A stretch of 64,000 nt of DNA from Bryopsis sp. KO-2023 (GCA_030272585.1 BSYQ01000011.1:1-64000), one strand, 5' to 3'; positions 37,757 to 49,789 are shown, counted from the first letter of the stretch. A program made the numbers and translations. The notes: generated by a model from the letters alone, not told the origin.

Positions 37757-40700
37757 GTATGTTAGGTAAACTCGCAGGGTGTGAAGTTAAGGGGAAGCCT
37801 GCGAGTTCGAGGAATTCTAGGAGTTCGAGGGATTTTTCGTTGGAAGAAACGTCCAAGGAACCGACTAGACCTGATAACCAAGATAACCTAGAAGTCCATT
37901 CATTTGATGGGACAGATTTAGACATGACTAAGTTCGGATTTCTAGCAGTGGCTGAAACTGATAACCGAACTAGACAACTGATTACTGTGAAAGGGGAAAT
38001 CTCAGGTTTTGCAGCTGAGATATTAATAGACTGTGGAGCAACTGATTGCTTTTTGGCTCGGAAATTTTGCGAGAAAAATAAGCTGGAATTAGAAGAACAA
38101 GAAGAAAAAGTTAGCCTGGCTGGGGGAAGTACCTTAGAATCTAAAGGGAAGATCAGGGCTACTCTCAGATTTGGAGATTTTGCTAGTAGGGAGATTTTTC
38201 ATGAAATGTCTCTTGCTAAGTATGATGCTATATTGGGAAAAACTTGGCTGGCTAAGCATAATCCCCGGGTTGATTTTCGAACGAATGAGGTAGTGGTTTC
38301 AGACGGGCTGAAAGAACATTTGATTCCTCCGGCAAACCCCGGAGAGGAGGAAGAGGAACAGTGTGTGCTGATGGTGTTTGAAACATGTTTGAACAGAACT
38401 GACTCTGAACAAAATGTTTCCAGACAAGCTGAACTTACAGCAGAAATCAGACAGGAATTTCCTAACACTTTTGTGGAAGAATTACCCAGTGAGATACCCC
38501 CTTCCAGAGGTATCGAACACACGATCCAGTTGGAACCAGGCACGGTTCCACAAAGTAAAGCACCTTATCGACTAGGCATCAAGGAAATGGCAGAACTGAA
38601 AACTCAGATTGCAGCCATGTCGGAAAAAGGGTTTATTCGACCGAGTAGATCACCTTGGGGAGCACCGGTAATTTTTGTACCGAAGAAGAACGGGAAACTA
38701 CGCATGTGTGTAGATTATCGGGCATTGAATAAGGTGACGGTGAAAAACGCTTATCCGATTCCGAGGATAGATGAACTGATAGATCAGCTTCATGGCGCAA
38801 AATACTTCTCAAAAATAGATTTGTGTTCGGGATACTATCAAGTCAGGATGGCGAAAAAGGATTGGGCGAAAACTGCTTTTCGAACTAGATATGGATCTTA
38901 CGAATACACAGTTATGCCAATGGGTTTGACAAATGCACCAGCAACTTTTATGAATGTGATGAACGATGTTTTTCGACCACATCTGGATAAGTTTGTTATA
39001 GTTTATCTCGATGATATCTTAGTTTACAGTCGGAACTGGGAAGAGCACAAGGAACATCTTAGACAAGTGTTTCAGCTACTCGAAAAACACAAACTTTACG
39101 TTTCACCGGACAAATGTGATTTGGGGATGACAGAAGTCGAATTTTTGGGACACATAGTCGGAAGAGAGGGACTCTCCGTGGTACCTAAGAAAGTTTTAGC
39201 CATTAAGGAGTGGGCACAACCTCAGACAGTTCGGGATATTAGGTCGTTTTTGGGTTTAGCGAATTATTATCGGAAATTTATTAAGGGATACTCTGGGATT
39301 GCAACGCCGTTACATGAACTAACAAGGAAGGAAGTTAAATGGCAGTGGACTGAAAGTCAGGAGAAAGCGTTTCAGACGCTAAAGAAGAGCATGCAGGAGG
39401 CACCTGTGTTAATAATTCCAGATCCGGAGTTGAGTTTTGAAGTAACTACAGACGCATCGGATTTTGCTATTGGAGGAGTTTTGACGCAAGATCAAGGTCA
39501 GGGGCAACAACCAGCCGCGTTTGAAAGTCGGAAATTAAATTCAGCTGAGAGGAATTATCCGACACACGAAAAAGAACTGTATGCGATAGTCTATTGTTTG
39601 AAAACTTGGCGACATTATTTGGGGGCGAGGAAATTTGTGGTTCACACGGACCACGCTCCGCTGAAATATATTCAGACGCAGCCTAAATTATCCAGTAGAC
39701 AGGCTAGGTGGATGGAAACTTTACAGGAATTTGATTTTGAGATTAAATACAAACCTGGAAAAGAAAATACAGTTGCAGATGCATTAAGTCGAAGGTCGGA
39801 AATGGAATTAAACGCTGTGGCAAAAGTCCGAGCAGGCGTAGTATTTCAGGATCAGGTTAGACTTGCGTATCAAGGGGATGAACATTGCAGAGAAGTTATA
39901 GCTAATTGGGAAGCTGGTGAAAAAGATCCGCGTTATAGGTGGGATGGCACAAAATTGTGGTATAGTCTGAAAGACAAATGGTTTTGGTATATTCCAAAGG
40001 ACAAAGAAATTAGACAAACAGTGTTGGCTGAATGTCACGATCAGGCTGGACATTTTGGGAGACACAAGACTGTCGCAAATGTTCGAAAAAGATATTATTG
40101 GCCTAGATGCACTGAGGATGTCGAACGATATGTTAGGACTTGTGTTGGTTGTCAGAAAAACAAGTCTAGCACTCAAAAACCATTGGGGTTATATCAGCCA
40201 ATTCCAGTTCCAGACGAACGCTGGAAAGAAGTTTGTTTAGATTTTGTGGGACCTTTACCTATGACACAAAAGGGTCATGATTATTTAGTGGTTATGGTCG
40301 ACCGTTTTAGTCGAATGATCCACTTGGTAGCCACCACTACTGCAGTTACAGCTAGTGGGGTAGCTGAATTTTTCTTTGATACAATTTTCAGACATCATGG
40401 GTTGCCAGAGGCTATTATTTCCGATCGAGATACTCGTTTTACAGGCCAGTTTTGGCGAAAACTGTGGGAATTAGCGGGAACTCGTTTAGCCATGTCATCG
40501 GGATATCACCCTGAAACTGATGGAATGACTGAAAGGGCAAATCGAGTAGTCGGAGACATGTTGCGAATTTATATTTCGACCATAGGGGGTGATTGGGACA
40601 CTAAATTAGTGGCGGCTGAGTTTGCTTATAACTCATCCGTTCACTCATCAACAGGTTTTACACCTTTTTATTTGGTTTATGGGCAACATCCCAGATCCCC

Positions 40701-41298
40701 TCAGGATTTGTTAGACTCAGGTCCAGTTTCAGATGAATGGTGGACAGTTTGGGCTAAAAGTTTACAGCTGGCTCGGAAAGCGATTTTGAAAAGCCAACAG
40801 CGACAGAGGGCTGTCGCAAACCGAGGGCGGAGGGATGCAAGTTTTGCATTAAATCAGTATGTCTTTTTATCGACAGCTGATTTACCTTTACCGCCAATGA
40901 TGGGCCGGAAGTTGGTATCTAAGTTTTGTGGACCTTTTAGAATTATTGATATTGTGACATCAGTAACTTACAGGTTGGAACTTCCTAATCACTGGAAAAT
41001 ACATGATGTTTTTCATGTTTCCAAGCTAAAAGCATTTGAAGATGGATCAGAAGAGTTTCCAGCCAGGGCTATTTCTCCACCTCCAGATCCAGTGGTGTTG
41101 GAAGGAGTCGAGGAATATATCGTCGAAAAGATCAAGACACATCGAACCAAACGGCGGAAAAAGAAGAATGTGACAGAGTACTTGGTTTCCTGGGAAGGAT
41201 ACGGATCGGAAGAGGACCAGTGGCTCCCGTCACATCACTTGGGTAATGCGCAGCAAGTGCTGCAGGAGTATTTACGTCAAAAATCTTCCATGGACTAG
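37753..41298 (+). CDS. pol: D Pol polyprotein (PR-RT-RNase H-IN-chromodomain)
   Basis: Pol is started at ATG 37,753, which overlaps the gag TGA in ATGA (37,753-37,756); the frame is also open back to 37,660. It gives about 1,181 residues. The protease has [13 protein letters not shown] has [25 protein letters not shown] and catalytic YLDDILVYS. RNase H shows [13 protein letters not shown] and VADALSRR. Integrase has [11 protein letters not shown] ... CVGCQKNK and a DDE core with [21 protein letters not shown] and [14 protein letters not shown]. The C-terminal chromodomain has [28 protein letters not shown]. No lesion is seen. Confidence 0.95.
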   Translation: MSMLGKLAGCEVKGKPASSRNSRSSRDFSLEETSKEPTRPDNQDNLEVHSFDGTDLDMTKFGFLAVAETDNRTRQLITVKGEISGFAAEILIDCGATDCFLARKFCEKNKLELEEQEEKVSLAGGSTLESKGKIRATLRFGDFASREIFHEMSLAKYDAILGKTWLAKHNPRVDFRTNEVVVSDGLKEHLIPPANPGEEEEEQCVLMVFETCLNRTDSEQNVSRQAELTAEIRQEFPNTFVEELPSEIPPSRGIEHTIQLEPGTVPQSKAPYRLGIKEMAELKTQIAAMSEKGFIRPSRSPWGAPVIFVPKKNGKLRMCVDYRALNKVTVKNAYPIPRIDELIDQLHGAKYFSKIDLCSGYYQVRMAKKDWAKTAFRTRYGSYEYTVMPMGLTNAPATFMNVMNDVFRPHLDKFVIVYLDDILVYSRNWEEHKEHLRQVFQLLEKHKLYVSPDKCDLGMTEVEFLGHIVGREGLSVVPKKVLAIKEWAQPQTVRDIRSFLGLANYYRKFIKGYSGIATPLHELTRKEVKWQWTESQEKAFQTLKKSMQEAPVLIIPDPELSFEVTTDASDFAIGGVLTQDQGQGQQPAAFESRKLNSAERNYPTHEKELYAIVYCLKTWRHYLGARKFVVHTDHAPLKYIQTQPKLSSRQARWMETLQEFDFEIKYKPGKENTVADALSRRSEMELNAVAKVRAGVVFQDQVRLAYQGDEHCREVIANWEAGEKDPRYRWDGTKLWYSLKDKWFWYIPKDKEIRQTVLAECHDQAGHFGRHKTVANVRKRYYWPRCTEDVERYVRTCVGCQKNKSSTQKPLGLYQPIPVPDERWKEVCLDFVGPLPMTQKGHDYLVVMVDRFSRMIHLVATTTAVTASGVAEFFFDTIFRHHGLPEAIISDRDTRFTGQFWRKLWELAGTRLAMSSGYHPETDGMTERANRVVGDMLRIYISTIGGDWDTKLVAAEFAYNSSVHSSTGFTPFYLVYGQHPRSPQDLLDSGPVSDEWWTVWAKSLQLARKAILKSQQRQRAVANRGRRDASFALNQYVFLSTADLPLPPMMGRKLVSKFCGPFRIIDIVTSVTYRLELPNHWKIHDVFHVSKLKAFEDGSEEFPARAISPPPDPVVLEGVEEYIVEKIKTHRTKRRKKKNVTEYLVSWEGYGSEEDQWLPSHHLGNAQQVLQEYLRQKSSMD

Positions 41299-41392
41299 CT
41301 CCTGTTTTCCTGAGTTCGGGTTGAGTGTGTGCGAGTGCGAGTGTGTGCGAGAGACAGTTTGGAGTTCGAAAAAGAAAAAGAAAGCAGACAAC

Positions 41393-42412
41393 ATGGTTGA
41401 GTTTGGTGGAGGAGTCAAAGCACTGTTGGAGGAGATTAAAAAGAATGCTGGAGCGATCGAGGGAGTGTCGGAAAGGATCAACAAAATGCTGGAGGAGTAC
41501 CTGAAGGAAGGAACCAGACTGGAAAGAATCCAAGAAAGAGATGAGCAGGAGGCCCTGGAAAAAATGGCAAAGCTGGAGGAGGAAAAAGAACAACTCAAGC
41601 AAAAGATCGGCGAGCTGGAAGAAGAAGGGGGATTTCAGGCGGAAAGAGATAGCTGGGAGGCTGAACGCACTCGGTTGCTCGACGACCGGGCGAAATATTT
41701 GGCGGAAAATGAGGACCTCAGCGTAAAATTGGCGATGGCGGAAACTTCAGCGGACGCGGCGAAAAGAGAGGCGGAAAAGCTGCTGATGGAGGGGGCAGAT
41801 GAGGAAATGCGCCACAAGCTCGACGGGGTCGAAGACAAGCTGCGGGAAGAGCAAATGCGGAACCAACAGCTCAAGGGCCAGGTAGACTTGTTGAAGAGTA
41901 TGGTGGAGTCCATGTCGGGAAAACCAAGCGGAGAAGTGAAGCACGAAGAGGGGGAAAAACACACTTGCGTGTTTTGTCGCACCCCAAGCAGCAACTGTCA
42001 GCCGACCGGAGAAGACTGCCAACGGCACTGGGTGTGCTCGAATATCGGGTGTCGGGATCGGGTGTGGCTGAGTATCAGTCTGGAAGTCGATGAGGAAAAA
42101 CGAGACTGGCGGAGAATGTGGGTACCAGCTGAAACAGGGCCACCAATGGTGCTACACTCGGAAACCTGCAAACTCTGCGCCTTGGGTTTCAAGTTGGGGT
42201 CGGATTATACTCGGGGAGTGTATTTAAAGGCCAAGCGGACCGTGGGCCCCCTGAGAAAATTCGAGGCAGCCGAAGACGATGCAGAACCAACGGACTACGA
42301 TGGGGATTGGGTCGTCAATGAGCCAGGCGGAGACAGTGGACCAGAAGGAAAGAAAAGGAAACCTCCTGGAAGTTCAGGGGGATCCAGAAATGTGAAACTC
42401 AGAAAAGCCTGA
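41393..42412 (+). CDS. D accessory protein, coiled coil plus Cys-rich C-terminus
   Basis: This 339-residue frame lies between pol and the 3' LTR and starts MVEFGGGVKALLEEIKKN. Residues about 5-190 form a Glu/Lys/Leu-rich coiled coil. The C-terminal half contains CVFCRTP, a CQRHWVCSNIGCRDRVW block and CKLCALGFKLG, then an acidic stretch and a basic Lys/Arg-rich tail (KKRKPPGSS, a possible nuclear signal). There is no signal peptide or membrane helix, so it is not an envelope protein. Position and layout match the larger accessory frame of family A, although sequence identity is low. A GAAAAAGAAAAAGAAAG leader precedes the ATG. Confidence 0.7.
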   Translation: MVEFGGGVKALLEEIKKNAGAIEGVSERINKMLEEYLKEGTRLERIQERDEQEALEKMAKLEEEKEQLKQKIGELEEEGGFQAERDSWEAERTRLLDDRAKYLAENEDLSVKLAMAETSADAAKREAEKLLMEGADEEMRHKLDGVEDKLREEQMRNQQLKGQVDLLKSMVESMSGKPSGEVKHEEGEKHTCVFCRTPSSNCQPTGEDCQRHWVCSNIGCRDRVWLSISLEVDEEKRDWRRMWVPAETGPPMVLHSETCKLCALGFKLGSDYTRGVYLKAKRTVGPLRKFEAAEDDAEPTDYDGDWVVNEPGGDSGPEGKKRKPPGSSGGSRNVKLRKA

Positions 42413-42921
42413 GTTGAATATTAAAAAAAAAAAATATAGGATCAAGAGTGAAATATGATTTTCTGTTGGTAATTGGGTGTTTGAATTTTATTTTGTTTTT
42501 GGAAGAAAAAGGAAAAGAACAGTGAATGGATCAAGTGAGGGTAGAGGGAATTTCTGGAAAACAATTAACATACTGAGTGTGTAAAAACACTTGTGAGAAT
42601 TACAGTTTGACTAGAGCTGAGACTGTGTGATTTCCAGTGTGGGCTGTGAAGTCTATTGAACAGGGTTGGGTTTATGTGTGAACGGGCTGGGATGGGATGT
42701 CACAGCGGCAGAAGTAACCATAAGCAGAAACCAACATTCAGCTCAAGTCGCAATCGGGAAGTTGTTACGGAAAACGTCGGAGAATATTGCTTACAGCTAT
42801 ATCAGAGGTATTCTCAGAATAAGCGAGTTAAGTCACTTGGCAGTTCTGGTGAAGTCGTGCAATACGAACTTAGTGTACAGAACATCGCTGGGTCAGCGAT
42901 CTCTCTCTAAGGGGGGAGGAG
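42413..42921 (+). other. D 3' non-coding region and purine tract
   Basis: No gene. It begins with an A run (42,424-42,433) and ends with the polypurine tract AAGGGGGGAGGAG immediately before the LTR. Confidence 0.7.
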
Positions 42922-43491
42922 TGAAACGGCTGACTTAGTAGGCGAAGATCTAGGCGGAAAACAGAGGTTACAGTCTGAGAGTTCCAGGTAGTCGCGGACT
43001 GACTGGAATGGGGTAGTTACGTGATGCTCAATGAGAGGCTGAAACGTAGTGAAAAGAGTTCGAACCAGGTTCAGTATATTCAGTGTCAGGTCTCAAATGG
43101 CTGAGAGTTTGGGTAGAGAGTCGGGAGTCAGACTGGAAGGAGCTTCAGTCTGGGTCCTTAGTCTAGAGGTTATCAAGGGTTATAAAGGGTTAGTCGGAGC
43201 TCTGGCTAGAAGGGCTGAGCTGAGAAATGATAGAGACGTTTTGGGGAGAGCTAGATGATAGCTAGTATTTGTAAGGTTAGGAGATGGGCTGGGAGTTTCT
43301 AGAAGCTCTGGGCTGAGAGTATAAAAGGCTGGGAATCGTTGTAAAGAACAAGCTTGTTGAAATAAGATTCAGTGGTATACTCTCGTGTCTCAGACCTTTC
43401 TTACAGAACTTCTGGTCGTCTCCCAACGTGTGTGAAGAACGGGTTAAGTGGCGGCTGGAAGTATTCAGCCTCAGGAAACAAATCCGTTTCA
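42922..43491 (+). repeat. D 3' LTR
   Basis: 570 bp, TGAAACGG...CCGTTTCA, followed by AACAG (43,492-43,496), which pairs with CTGTT at 34,600-34,604 in inverted orientation. Confidence 0.93.
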
Positions 43492-46400
43492 AACAGCCCC
43501 ACTATCAGTCATGGGCTGCACAGGACAGACCCCTGTCTTGTGCGCCGCACAGGACAGGGTTCTGTGCACCCTGTGCTGTCCTGTCCTGTGCGGCGAAAAT
43601 CCACAGGACAGACCCACGTCTGTCCTGTGCTGTACAATGACTGTGTAACCCCGGACTTCGACCCCCTGTACAACCTGTGCGCACACGTGAGACTGTGTAC
43701 AGCACAGTGCGCAGTCTGTGCAGCACAGACTGCGTACTGTGCTGCACAGATCACGTGTACTGTGTGCTGCACAGACCAAGTACTGTACTGCACAGACTGC
43801 GCACTGTGCACAGAGCTGGGCTGTACCGTAACGACCCCCTACGGTACGGTACGACACGTTACATACCGTACCGTACCGTAAGGGGTCGTTACGGTACGGT
43901 ACGGTGCCGGATATTTTCACGTTACGGTACAACATCGGTACCGGGTCGGTACAATACGTTGTCGCCAACGGGCGCCACCCGTGTAACGGTCGTTGTTGCA
44001 ACGTCCCACACACGTTGCTGCACCGACACACACGGTTCCAATAACGATGTTCGTTACAACAACGTATTGACGTTGCAGTAACGACATGGCGGTACTGCAA
44101 CGTGTGGGGACGTTACAGCAACGATGCCGCCACTCCTTGTCGTTTTCATGTGTACCGCGTTTGTGTGACCGGTTTAAGCTAGGTTTCTGCCGTCGGTTTT
44201 TTTCCTGTTGCACGTTACGGTAGACTTCAACGGTATCGAAAAAGAGGGCAAAAACAACGGAAAGAAAATCAAAAAAACACTATGGACTCCGGAGCGCCTG
44301 TGAGTGGAAGTGGGGCGGGGGGCGATCGCCCAGAGGAGAGACCAGTGCAGGAGCCCGCGCATGGCAAGGGGCCGAGGGTGGAAGAGCGTTCAGGGTTGGA
44401 GGTGGTGATGGAGCAGGCGGAGAGAACTGGGGGTGGTGGCGGCAGCAGTGGGGGGCCTAGCACGGCGGCGACGTCGAAGAAGAGGGCGGCGGAGGCTGGA
44501 AAGGGTGGCGATGTCAAAAAAAGGAAGGCATCAAAGCACGCTTGGGTGAAAGCGTTGTTTTCGATCGGGGGGGTCCTTCAGGTGAGAAAAAACGTCATCC
44601 GGTGCAGCACCGGTTTTGTTGCGTTACGAACACCGATCAAAGACGGTACCGCAACGCCATAGGCGGTGCAGTAACGCACACATCGGTGCAGTAACGCATT
44701 GATGTCGGTATTGATAACGAATGCAACATTTGATTTGTTTTTGTGTTTTCTTTTTTTTTCTATTCACAGGTGGAAGCACCCACACCTGGGGCCAAGTTTC
44801 TACGGTGCCAGCTTTGCGACAAGTTGGTGTCGTACTCCAACTCTTCCCTGACCACGCCCTTAGGCCATGCAAAGTCCCACGGGATCACCAGCGAGGATGC
44901 TCTAAAAGCACGCCTCCAGCAAACAGAGTAAGTTCTTCATCAACTGGGTTTGATCTCAAATCTGCTGATATCATATAATTTCCTGTTGTCTGTTTTTTTT
45001 TCTTTTGTGCCTGATTAATTGTGGTTACCTGCAGCCCCTCGCAGCGCGATACCCAGCTGGAGCAGTTTGTGCAGGCCAAGGCCTGGCCCCCACAATCCCC
45101 AATGTGGAAAAATGCTGCACAGGGAGTGGCCCTTTGGATTGCGTGTGAGGGGCTGCCGTTAAGTGTGGCTGACTCGCCTGGCTGGGCTGAGATGATCAAG
45201 CTGTTCAACCCGCGGGCCCCCAAGTTTTCACGTCGCACCATCACCCGGAAGGTAAGGGATTTTTCTGGTTTGGGTTTTTCTTTTTTGTGTTTTGTGTTTT
45301 GTTTTGTTTTGTTTGTTTTGTTTTGTTTTGTTTTCTACTGTTTTTAATATTATTTTTCTGATGTGGTGCAGGTCCAAGAACTCTTTCAAGAGGGATTGGG
45401 CAAGCTGAAGGAGAAGATGGGGGCCTACCAAGAGGCAGCCATCAAGCCCGCCCTCACATGTGACGCGTGGACGAGCAGGGCAGGGGACAAGTACCTGTCC
45501 CTCACCATCCACACTGTGGTGACGCCCTGGGTGGCTGGGGGAGCTGTGAAGGAGGGTGAGGCCTGGCGTTTGGCGACATACAGCATGGGATCAATTCCGG
45601 TGGAGGAGGAGTCCGTGACGGCGCAAGGTAATTGGGGTTGGGCTTGTGATTGTGTGAATGAGGGAAAGAAACAAAAATATGAAAAGTTATTATATTGTTT
45701 TTTTAAACTTGATGATCAGCAGTCAATTTGGAAGTCAGTTGTTTGTGGGGGTTTGGGTTTTTTTTTACTATGGGTGGGAAAAAAAAGAAGTCGTTATGCG
45801 TAACGACCCGACGGTGTTGTAACGAAACACAATCGTTGTAAGCACCGTCCCTATGTCGGTGCAAATACCGTGTAAGCGTTGTTGTAACGTCTACACGGTG
45901 CTGTAACGACTTGATGCGTTGTTGTAACGGTTTCAGACGGTACCAGTACCGACCGAAGACGTTACAACAACGCATCAAGTCGTTCCTCATAACGGTCTCC
46001 TGTAATCAATGTTTCTTACCTCTGTGTTGTTTCTTGTGTTGCAGTTATCAAGGACCATGTCCTGCAGGCTGCCGGACAAGTCGGGCTGACGTACTACAGG
46101 CCCACAATAGTCACAGACTGTGGGTCCAATGTAGTCAGCTGCTTCGACCGACTTCTCTTCTGGGACTGGCAACCATGTGTGTTGCACCTGCTGCAGACCG
46201 CTGTGCGGAAATGGCTGGCTGGGCTGGGGGGCACCAGCCCTAATCTGAAGAAGGCCCTCGACAAGGCCACCGCCTTTGTATCGCATGTGTCGAGGTAAAT
46301 TCCATTTGCTGATTTCTGTTCACTTATGTATCATTCTTGTTTGTGGTGTTTGTTTTGTTTTTTGTTTTTTCTGTGTGCTTGTGAAATATTAATTTTATAT

Positions 46401-47958
46401 TTGACGATAACATTTCTGTGTCATGTGATGTTGTGTTACAGATCCACCAGGTCGAAGGCAATCCTGGATAGGCTGCAGAGGGAGGAGTTTCAACGCGCGG
46501 CGAAGGAGGGGGAGGCGGTGGACCTGTTGTCAGAGAGCGACACCGATGACGAGGGCCTCCCATGGATCACCCCCAACAGGGTCCTCACGCTGAAGGTCCC
46601 ATGCGACACCCGCTGGAACTCCACCTTCCACATGATCGTCCGTCTTTTGGATGTGGAGGGGGCTGCGAAGAGGTGGTTCGAGGTGGAGTTCCAGCGGTAC
46701 AAGTCGCCACTGGAGATTGCCGATTGGTAAGTTAATTTCCTGCTGTGCTTATTAAGTTTCTTTATTGATTTTCTGGTTTGTTTCCTGTTTTGTTTTTAAT
46801 GATTTTCTGGTTTGTTTATTAAGTTTTTTTTATTGATATTTTGGTTTTCAGGGAGGCCCTCCGCCTATTGAGGACCATCCTGTTCCCGGTGGCGATGACC
46901 TCCAAGAAGCTCGAAGGGAACGATTACCCCACCGGTGGAGACATGCTGAGGATCATTCTGAGGTGTGTAATCCAAATTAAATCCAGAAAACAAAACAGAA
47001 CCAATAGCAAAGTGAGGTTTTTTGTTGTTTATATATATATATATATATATATATCTAATATATAAACACAGCAGAATCACAAGTACATCAGTAATCTAGG
47101 CTGAAAAGTAAAGTGGGTTTTTTACGAATCTGCCAGATTTTCTCTGTGCTATGTGTTGATTTGTTTTTGTATGAACTTCAGGTGCTGCAAACACCTCATG
47201 AGGGGGTGCCCAGAGACGACCATCGATCACACCCCGCATCCCTCTGACATCCGGGAGGCGATGTCCGTGTTGGCATGCCACCTGTATGCCCAGATCGACG
47301 ACCCAAACTGGGTGTTCGGTGCTGCATGCCTCGCGGTGATGGACCCAACGGTGAACAACAAGTTCATCAGGGAGATGTTCGATGCACCGGCGTGGGCGGA
47401 GCTTCCGAAGGTGATGGCGCAATATCTCGACGCGGACGCTTTCATGACGGAGGTAAGTGTTGCTTTTGCTTGTGTTTTTCTTTCATTGCTTGGGTGCATG
47501 TGGATCACTTAAAAAAGAAGAGAAAGAGAAAATAAACAGGATCGTTACTGTACCGACCCAGATCGTTACTGTACCGACCCAGATCGTTACTGTACCGACC
47601 TGGGTCGTTACTGCACCGATATTGGGTCGGTGCTGTACCGACCAGGTCGGTACAGTAACGATCCGGACGTTGTTGTAACGTGTTAAAGACGTTATGTGTA
47701 CCGATGTTTGGCGTTACTGAAACCGATGTTCTACGTTGTTGTAACGATGTTGTGTTTCATTACAGGTGAGGGATGAAATAGTTTCCCTGGCTGCGCAGAA
47801 GGCCACGGACAAGAACATGTTCGGGGGGAACAATGAGGGGGACACCGAAGGCGGGAGTGGAGACGTGGGGATGCAGCCCCAGGAGTCTTTTTTGGACGAC
47901 TCTGACGATGATTCGCCTCCTGAGGCAATGCCGGCGGGGCCCACCGCCAATCTGCTGG

Positions 47959-48416
47959 CAGAGATAGGACTTGGGCCAAATTTTTGGTCCGACTCCGGTC
48001 CGGTCCGGTTACGGTCGGGTTACGGTCACCGTACTACGGCCGTAACTCCGTACCGTAACCGGAGTAATATGTTGTTTTTACGGTACGGAACAGGTACGGT
48101 ATAACTACGGTAGGCCCTAAATCACCGTGAAGTAGCGTGGTTCAGTGCTAAAGCGTTAGGCTGCAGTCAGTAGGGTCGCGGGTTCGAATCCCCCTGGGTT
48201 CCTTTGGAATCGCGGGACCCTGCGGGGGTCACTTTCTACGGTTGTTACGGCCGTTACGGTCGTTACGGTCCGGTACGGAGCGGTACGGAGTGGTACGGTG
48301 CTACGGTTACGGCCGTAAAAGTACGATTTTCTGACGAAAATTGTACTCCGGTTACGGTCCGGTTACGGTGGTTACGGTCCGGTTACGGTGACCGTAACCG
48401 TAAAGTCCTATCTCTG
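47959..48416. mobile_element. Non-autonomous hAT element N1, copy 2
   Basis: This 458-bp copy runs from CAGAGATAGGACTT to AAGTCCTATCTCTG (perfect 14-bp terminal repeats), with exact 8-bp target duplication TCTGCTGG (47,951-47,958 and 48,417-48,424). It is about 90% or more similar to copy 1 by eye and keeps the ACGG arrays and tRNA-Cys-like core. It lies inside exon 9 of the hAT transposase. Confidence 0.95.
48131..48202 (+). other. tRNA-Cys-like module in N1 copy 2
   Basis: Nearly the same as 1,068-1,139: box A-like block, CTGCAGT at the anticodon-loop position, perfect box B GGTTCGAATCC and GGGTTCC. The T-stem pairs slightly better here (GCGGG against CCCCC) than in copy 1. Confidence 0.6.
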
Positions 48417-48734
48417 TCTGCTGGACATTGAGGGGATGGCAAGGAGCGAGCTGACCGCATACGAGACCCTCCCTATGCAGCCCCGGGGTTCCCAGCTCAA
48501 GTTCTGGGGCACGGAAGGCAGGAATTACCCAATCCTGCAGGCTGTGGCTGTCGACTTCCTGGTTGTCCCCGCTTCCTCTGCCGAATCAGAGAGATCATTC
48601 AGCCAATCGGGAGCCCTGGTTCGTGCCCGCCGTGCTTCCCTCAGCCCAGACAACGTCCAAGCCCTGAGTTTCATAAAACACAACAAGGGCCTTTTTAGGA
48701 ACTAGTGTTTTTTTGGGGGGCAGAGAGGGGGTGG

Positions 48735-49065
48735 ATTGTGTTTCTTTTGCTTGACTGGGTTTTATTTGCGAGCTGGGTTTTATTTGTGAACTGGGTTTTA
48801 TTTGTGAACTGGGTTTTATTTGCTTGCCTGGGTTTTATTAGTGAACTGGGTTTTATTTGCTTGACTGGGTTTTATTTGCTTGACTGGGTTTTATTAGTGA
48901 ACTGGGTTTTATTTGCTTGACTGGGTTTTATTTGCTTGACTGGGTTTTATTTGCTTGACTGGGTTTTATTTGTGAACTGGGTTTTATTTGCTTGACTGGG
49001 TTTTATTTGCTTGACTGGGTTTTATTTGCGAGCTGGGTTTTATTTGTGAACTGGGTTTTTTTTAT
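48735..49065 (+). repeat. About 19-bp minisatellite downstream of the transposase
   Basis: A unit of the type GACTGGGTTTTATTTGCTT recurs about 17 times with variants (GAACTGGGTTTTATTTGT). It lies just after the transposase stop, in the 3' untranslated part of the hAT gene. Confidence 0.9.
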
Positions 49066-49239
49066 CAACTGCTTTGTTATCATGATATGATTGTGTACGT
49101 TTGCCATGTTGCACTCTTAACTTCAATATAAGCCCCCAGGGGGATCCCCTGCTGAATGGGTTTTGGACTGGGAAAGTTCAAGAAAGAACACCCAATCAGT
49201 TAGCCACACTCATGGCAAGGTAGAGTGAAAAGGAAATCA

Positions 49240-49561
49240 GGATCGGTACAACACCGACCAACGATCGGTGCGCGTAACGCGATCGATCGTTGTTGTAACG
49301 TCTTCTCTCGGTACAGACGTTATAGGAGCCGGCGTAGACGTTACTGATAACGTACTGCGTTACAACAACGCTTTGGCGTTACAGTAACGTCGGATCGTTG
49401 TTGTACCGGACTTGGACGTTGTTGTACCGACTGGGTCGTTGTTGTAACGTGTGCAACGTGTTGTAACGTCCGATCGGTGCGTGCACCGACCGAACACGTT
49501 GCTGTACCGACCCTGTCCGTTACGGTACGGTGCGTTACAAACGGGTTACTGCCCAGCTCTG
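49240..49561 (+). repeat. hAT right subterminal array
   Basis: Motifs such as CGTTGTTGTAACG, CGGTACA and GTAACG recur many times up to the terminal repeat GTTACTGCCCAGCTCTG. They mirror the left array at 43,811-44,120 and are probable transposase-binding sites. Confidence 0.75.
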
Positions 49562-49789
49562 ACTGTGCAGCACAGTACTTGATCTGTGCAGCACAGACCT
49601 TGATCTGACCAATCTTACGCCTGTTTTAGACAGGTCGGTGTGACTTAATTAAGCGCACATAAGCGTGCTAATCGAGTATCAACCAATTGGGAAGATACTT
49701 ACTTAATTAAAGAACTAAGTGATATTATTATATCCATTATCAATGCATGAATGACGTGAGCCAAGCTCACCAGCCTCGAAATAGGGCTG

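Larger units (their letters stand above)
35264..43491 (+). mobile_element. Ty3/Gypsy chromovirus D
   Basis: D is a full-length plus-strand element with LTRs of 571 bp (35,264-35,834) and 570 bp (42,922-43,491), primer binding site 35,836-35,847, three small upstream frames, gag, pol with chromodomain, a downstream accessory frame and the purine tract AAGGGGGGAGGAG (42,909-42,921). The left flank is ACAGG and the right flank AACAG. These do not match each other; each matches a flank of the inverted LTR at 34,030-34,599. Confidence 0.93.
44282..48705 (+). pseudogene. hAT transposase, nine exons, last exon split by N1
   Basis: Exons with GT-AG borders: 44,282-44,581; 44,770-44,927; 45,035-45,251; 45,372-45,627; 46,045-46,294; 46,442-46,726; 46,852-46,962; 47,182-47,452; 47,766-48,705. 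Leaving out N1 and one target duplication gives exactly 774 codons. The N-terminus is Gly/Glu-rich and basic. Exon 2 encodes a BED-type zinc finger (CQLCDKLV ... HAKSH). Exon 4 has ALTCDAWTS and exon 5 IVTDCGSNVV, the RNase H-fold acidic positions of hAT transposases. Exon 6 has PCDTRWNST. The last exon ends with the hAT dimerisation block (FWGTEGRNYPIL, VPASSAESERSFSQ). N1 adds stops inside exon 9, so this copy probably makes a truncated protein lacking that block. Confidence 0.92.
43811..49561 (+). mobile_element. Autonomous hAT transposon
   Basis: This 5,751-bp element has terminal inverted repeats CAGAGCTGGGCTGTACC and its right-end counterpart (CAGAGCTGGGCAGTAACC when reversed). An exact 8-bp duplication ACTGTGCA (43,803-43,810 and 49,562-49,569) places it inside H1. 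Subterminal and intronic sequence is rich in CGGTACGG, GTAACG and CGTTGTTGTAACG. It encodes a nine-exon hAT transposase (44,282-48,705). N1 copy 2 lies in the last exon. It shares the CAGAG terminus and the ACGG motif with N1, so it may be the source of transposase for N1. Confidence 0.95.

Noticed and set aside
44624-45512. Minus-strand frames across the hAT gene
   Set aside because: They overlap well-supported exons whose splice sites add up to an exact multiple of three and encode hAT motifs.
48735-49065. CRISPR array or satellite centromere repeat
   Set aside because: Units of about 19 bp are directly adjacent with no spacers, in a eukaryotic transposon 3' end, and only some 330 bp long.
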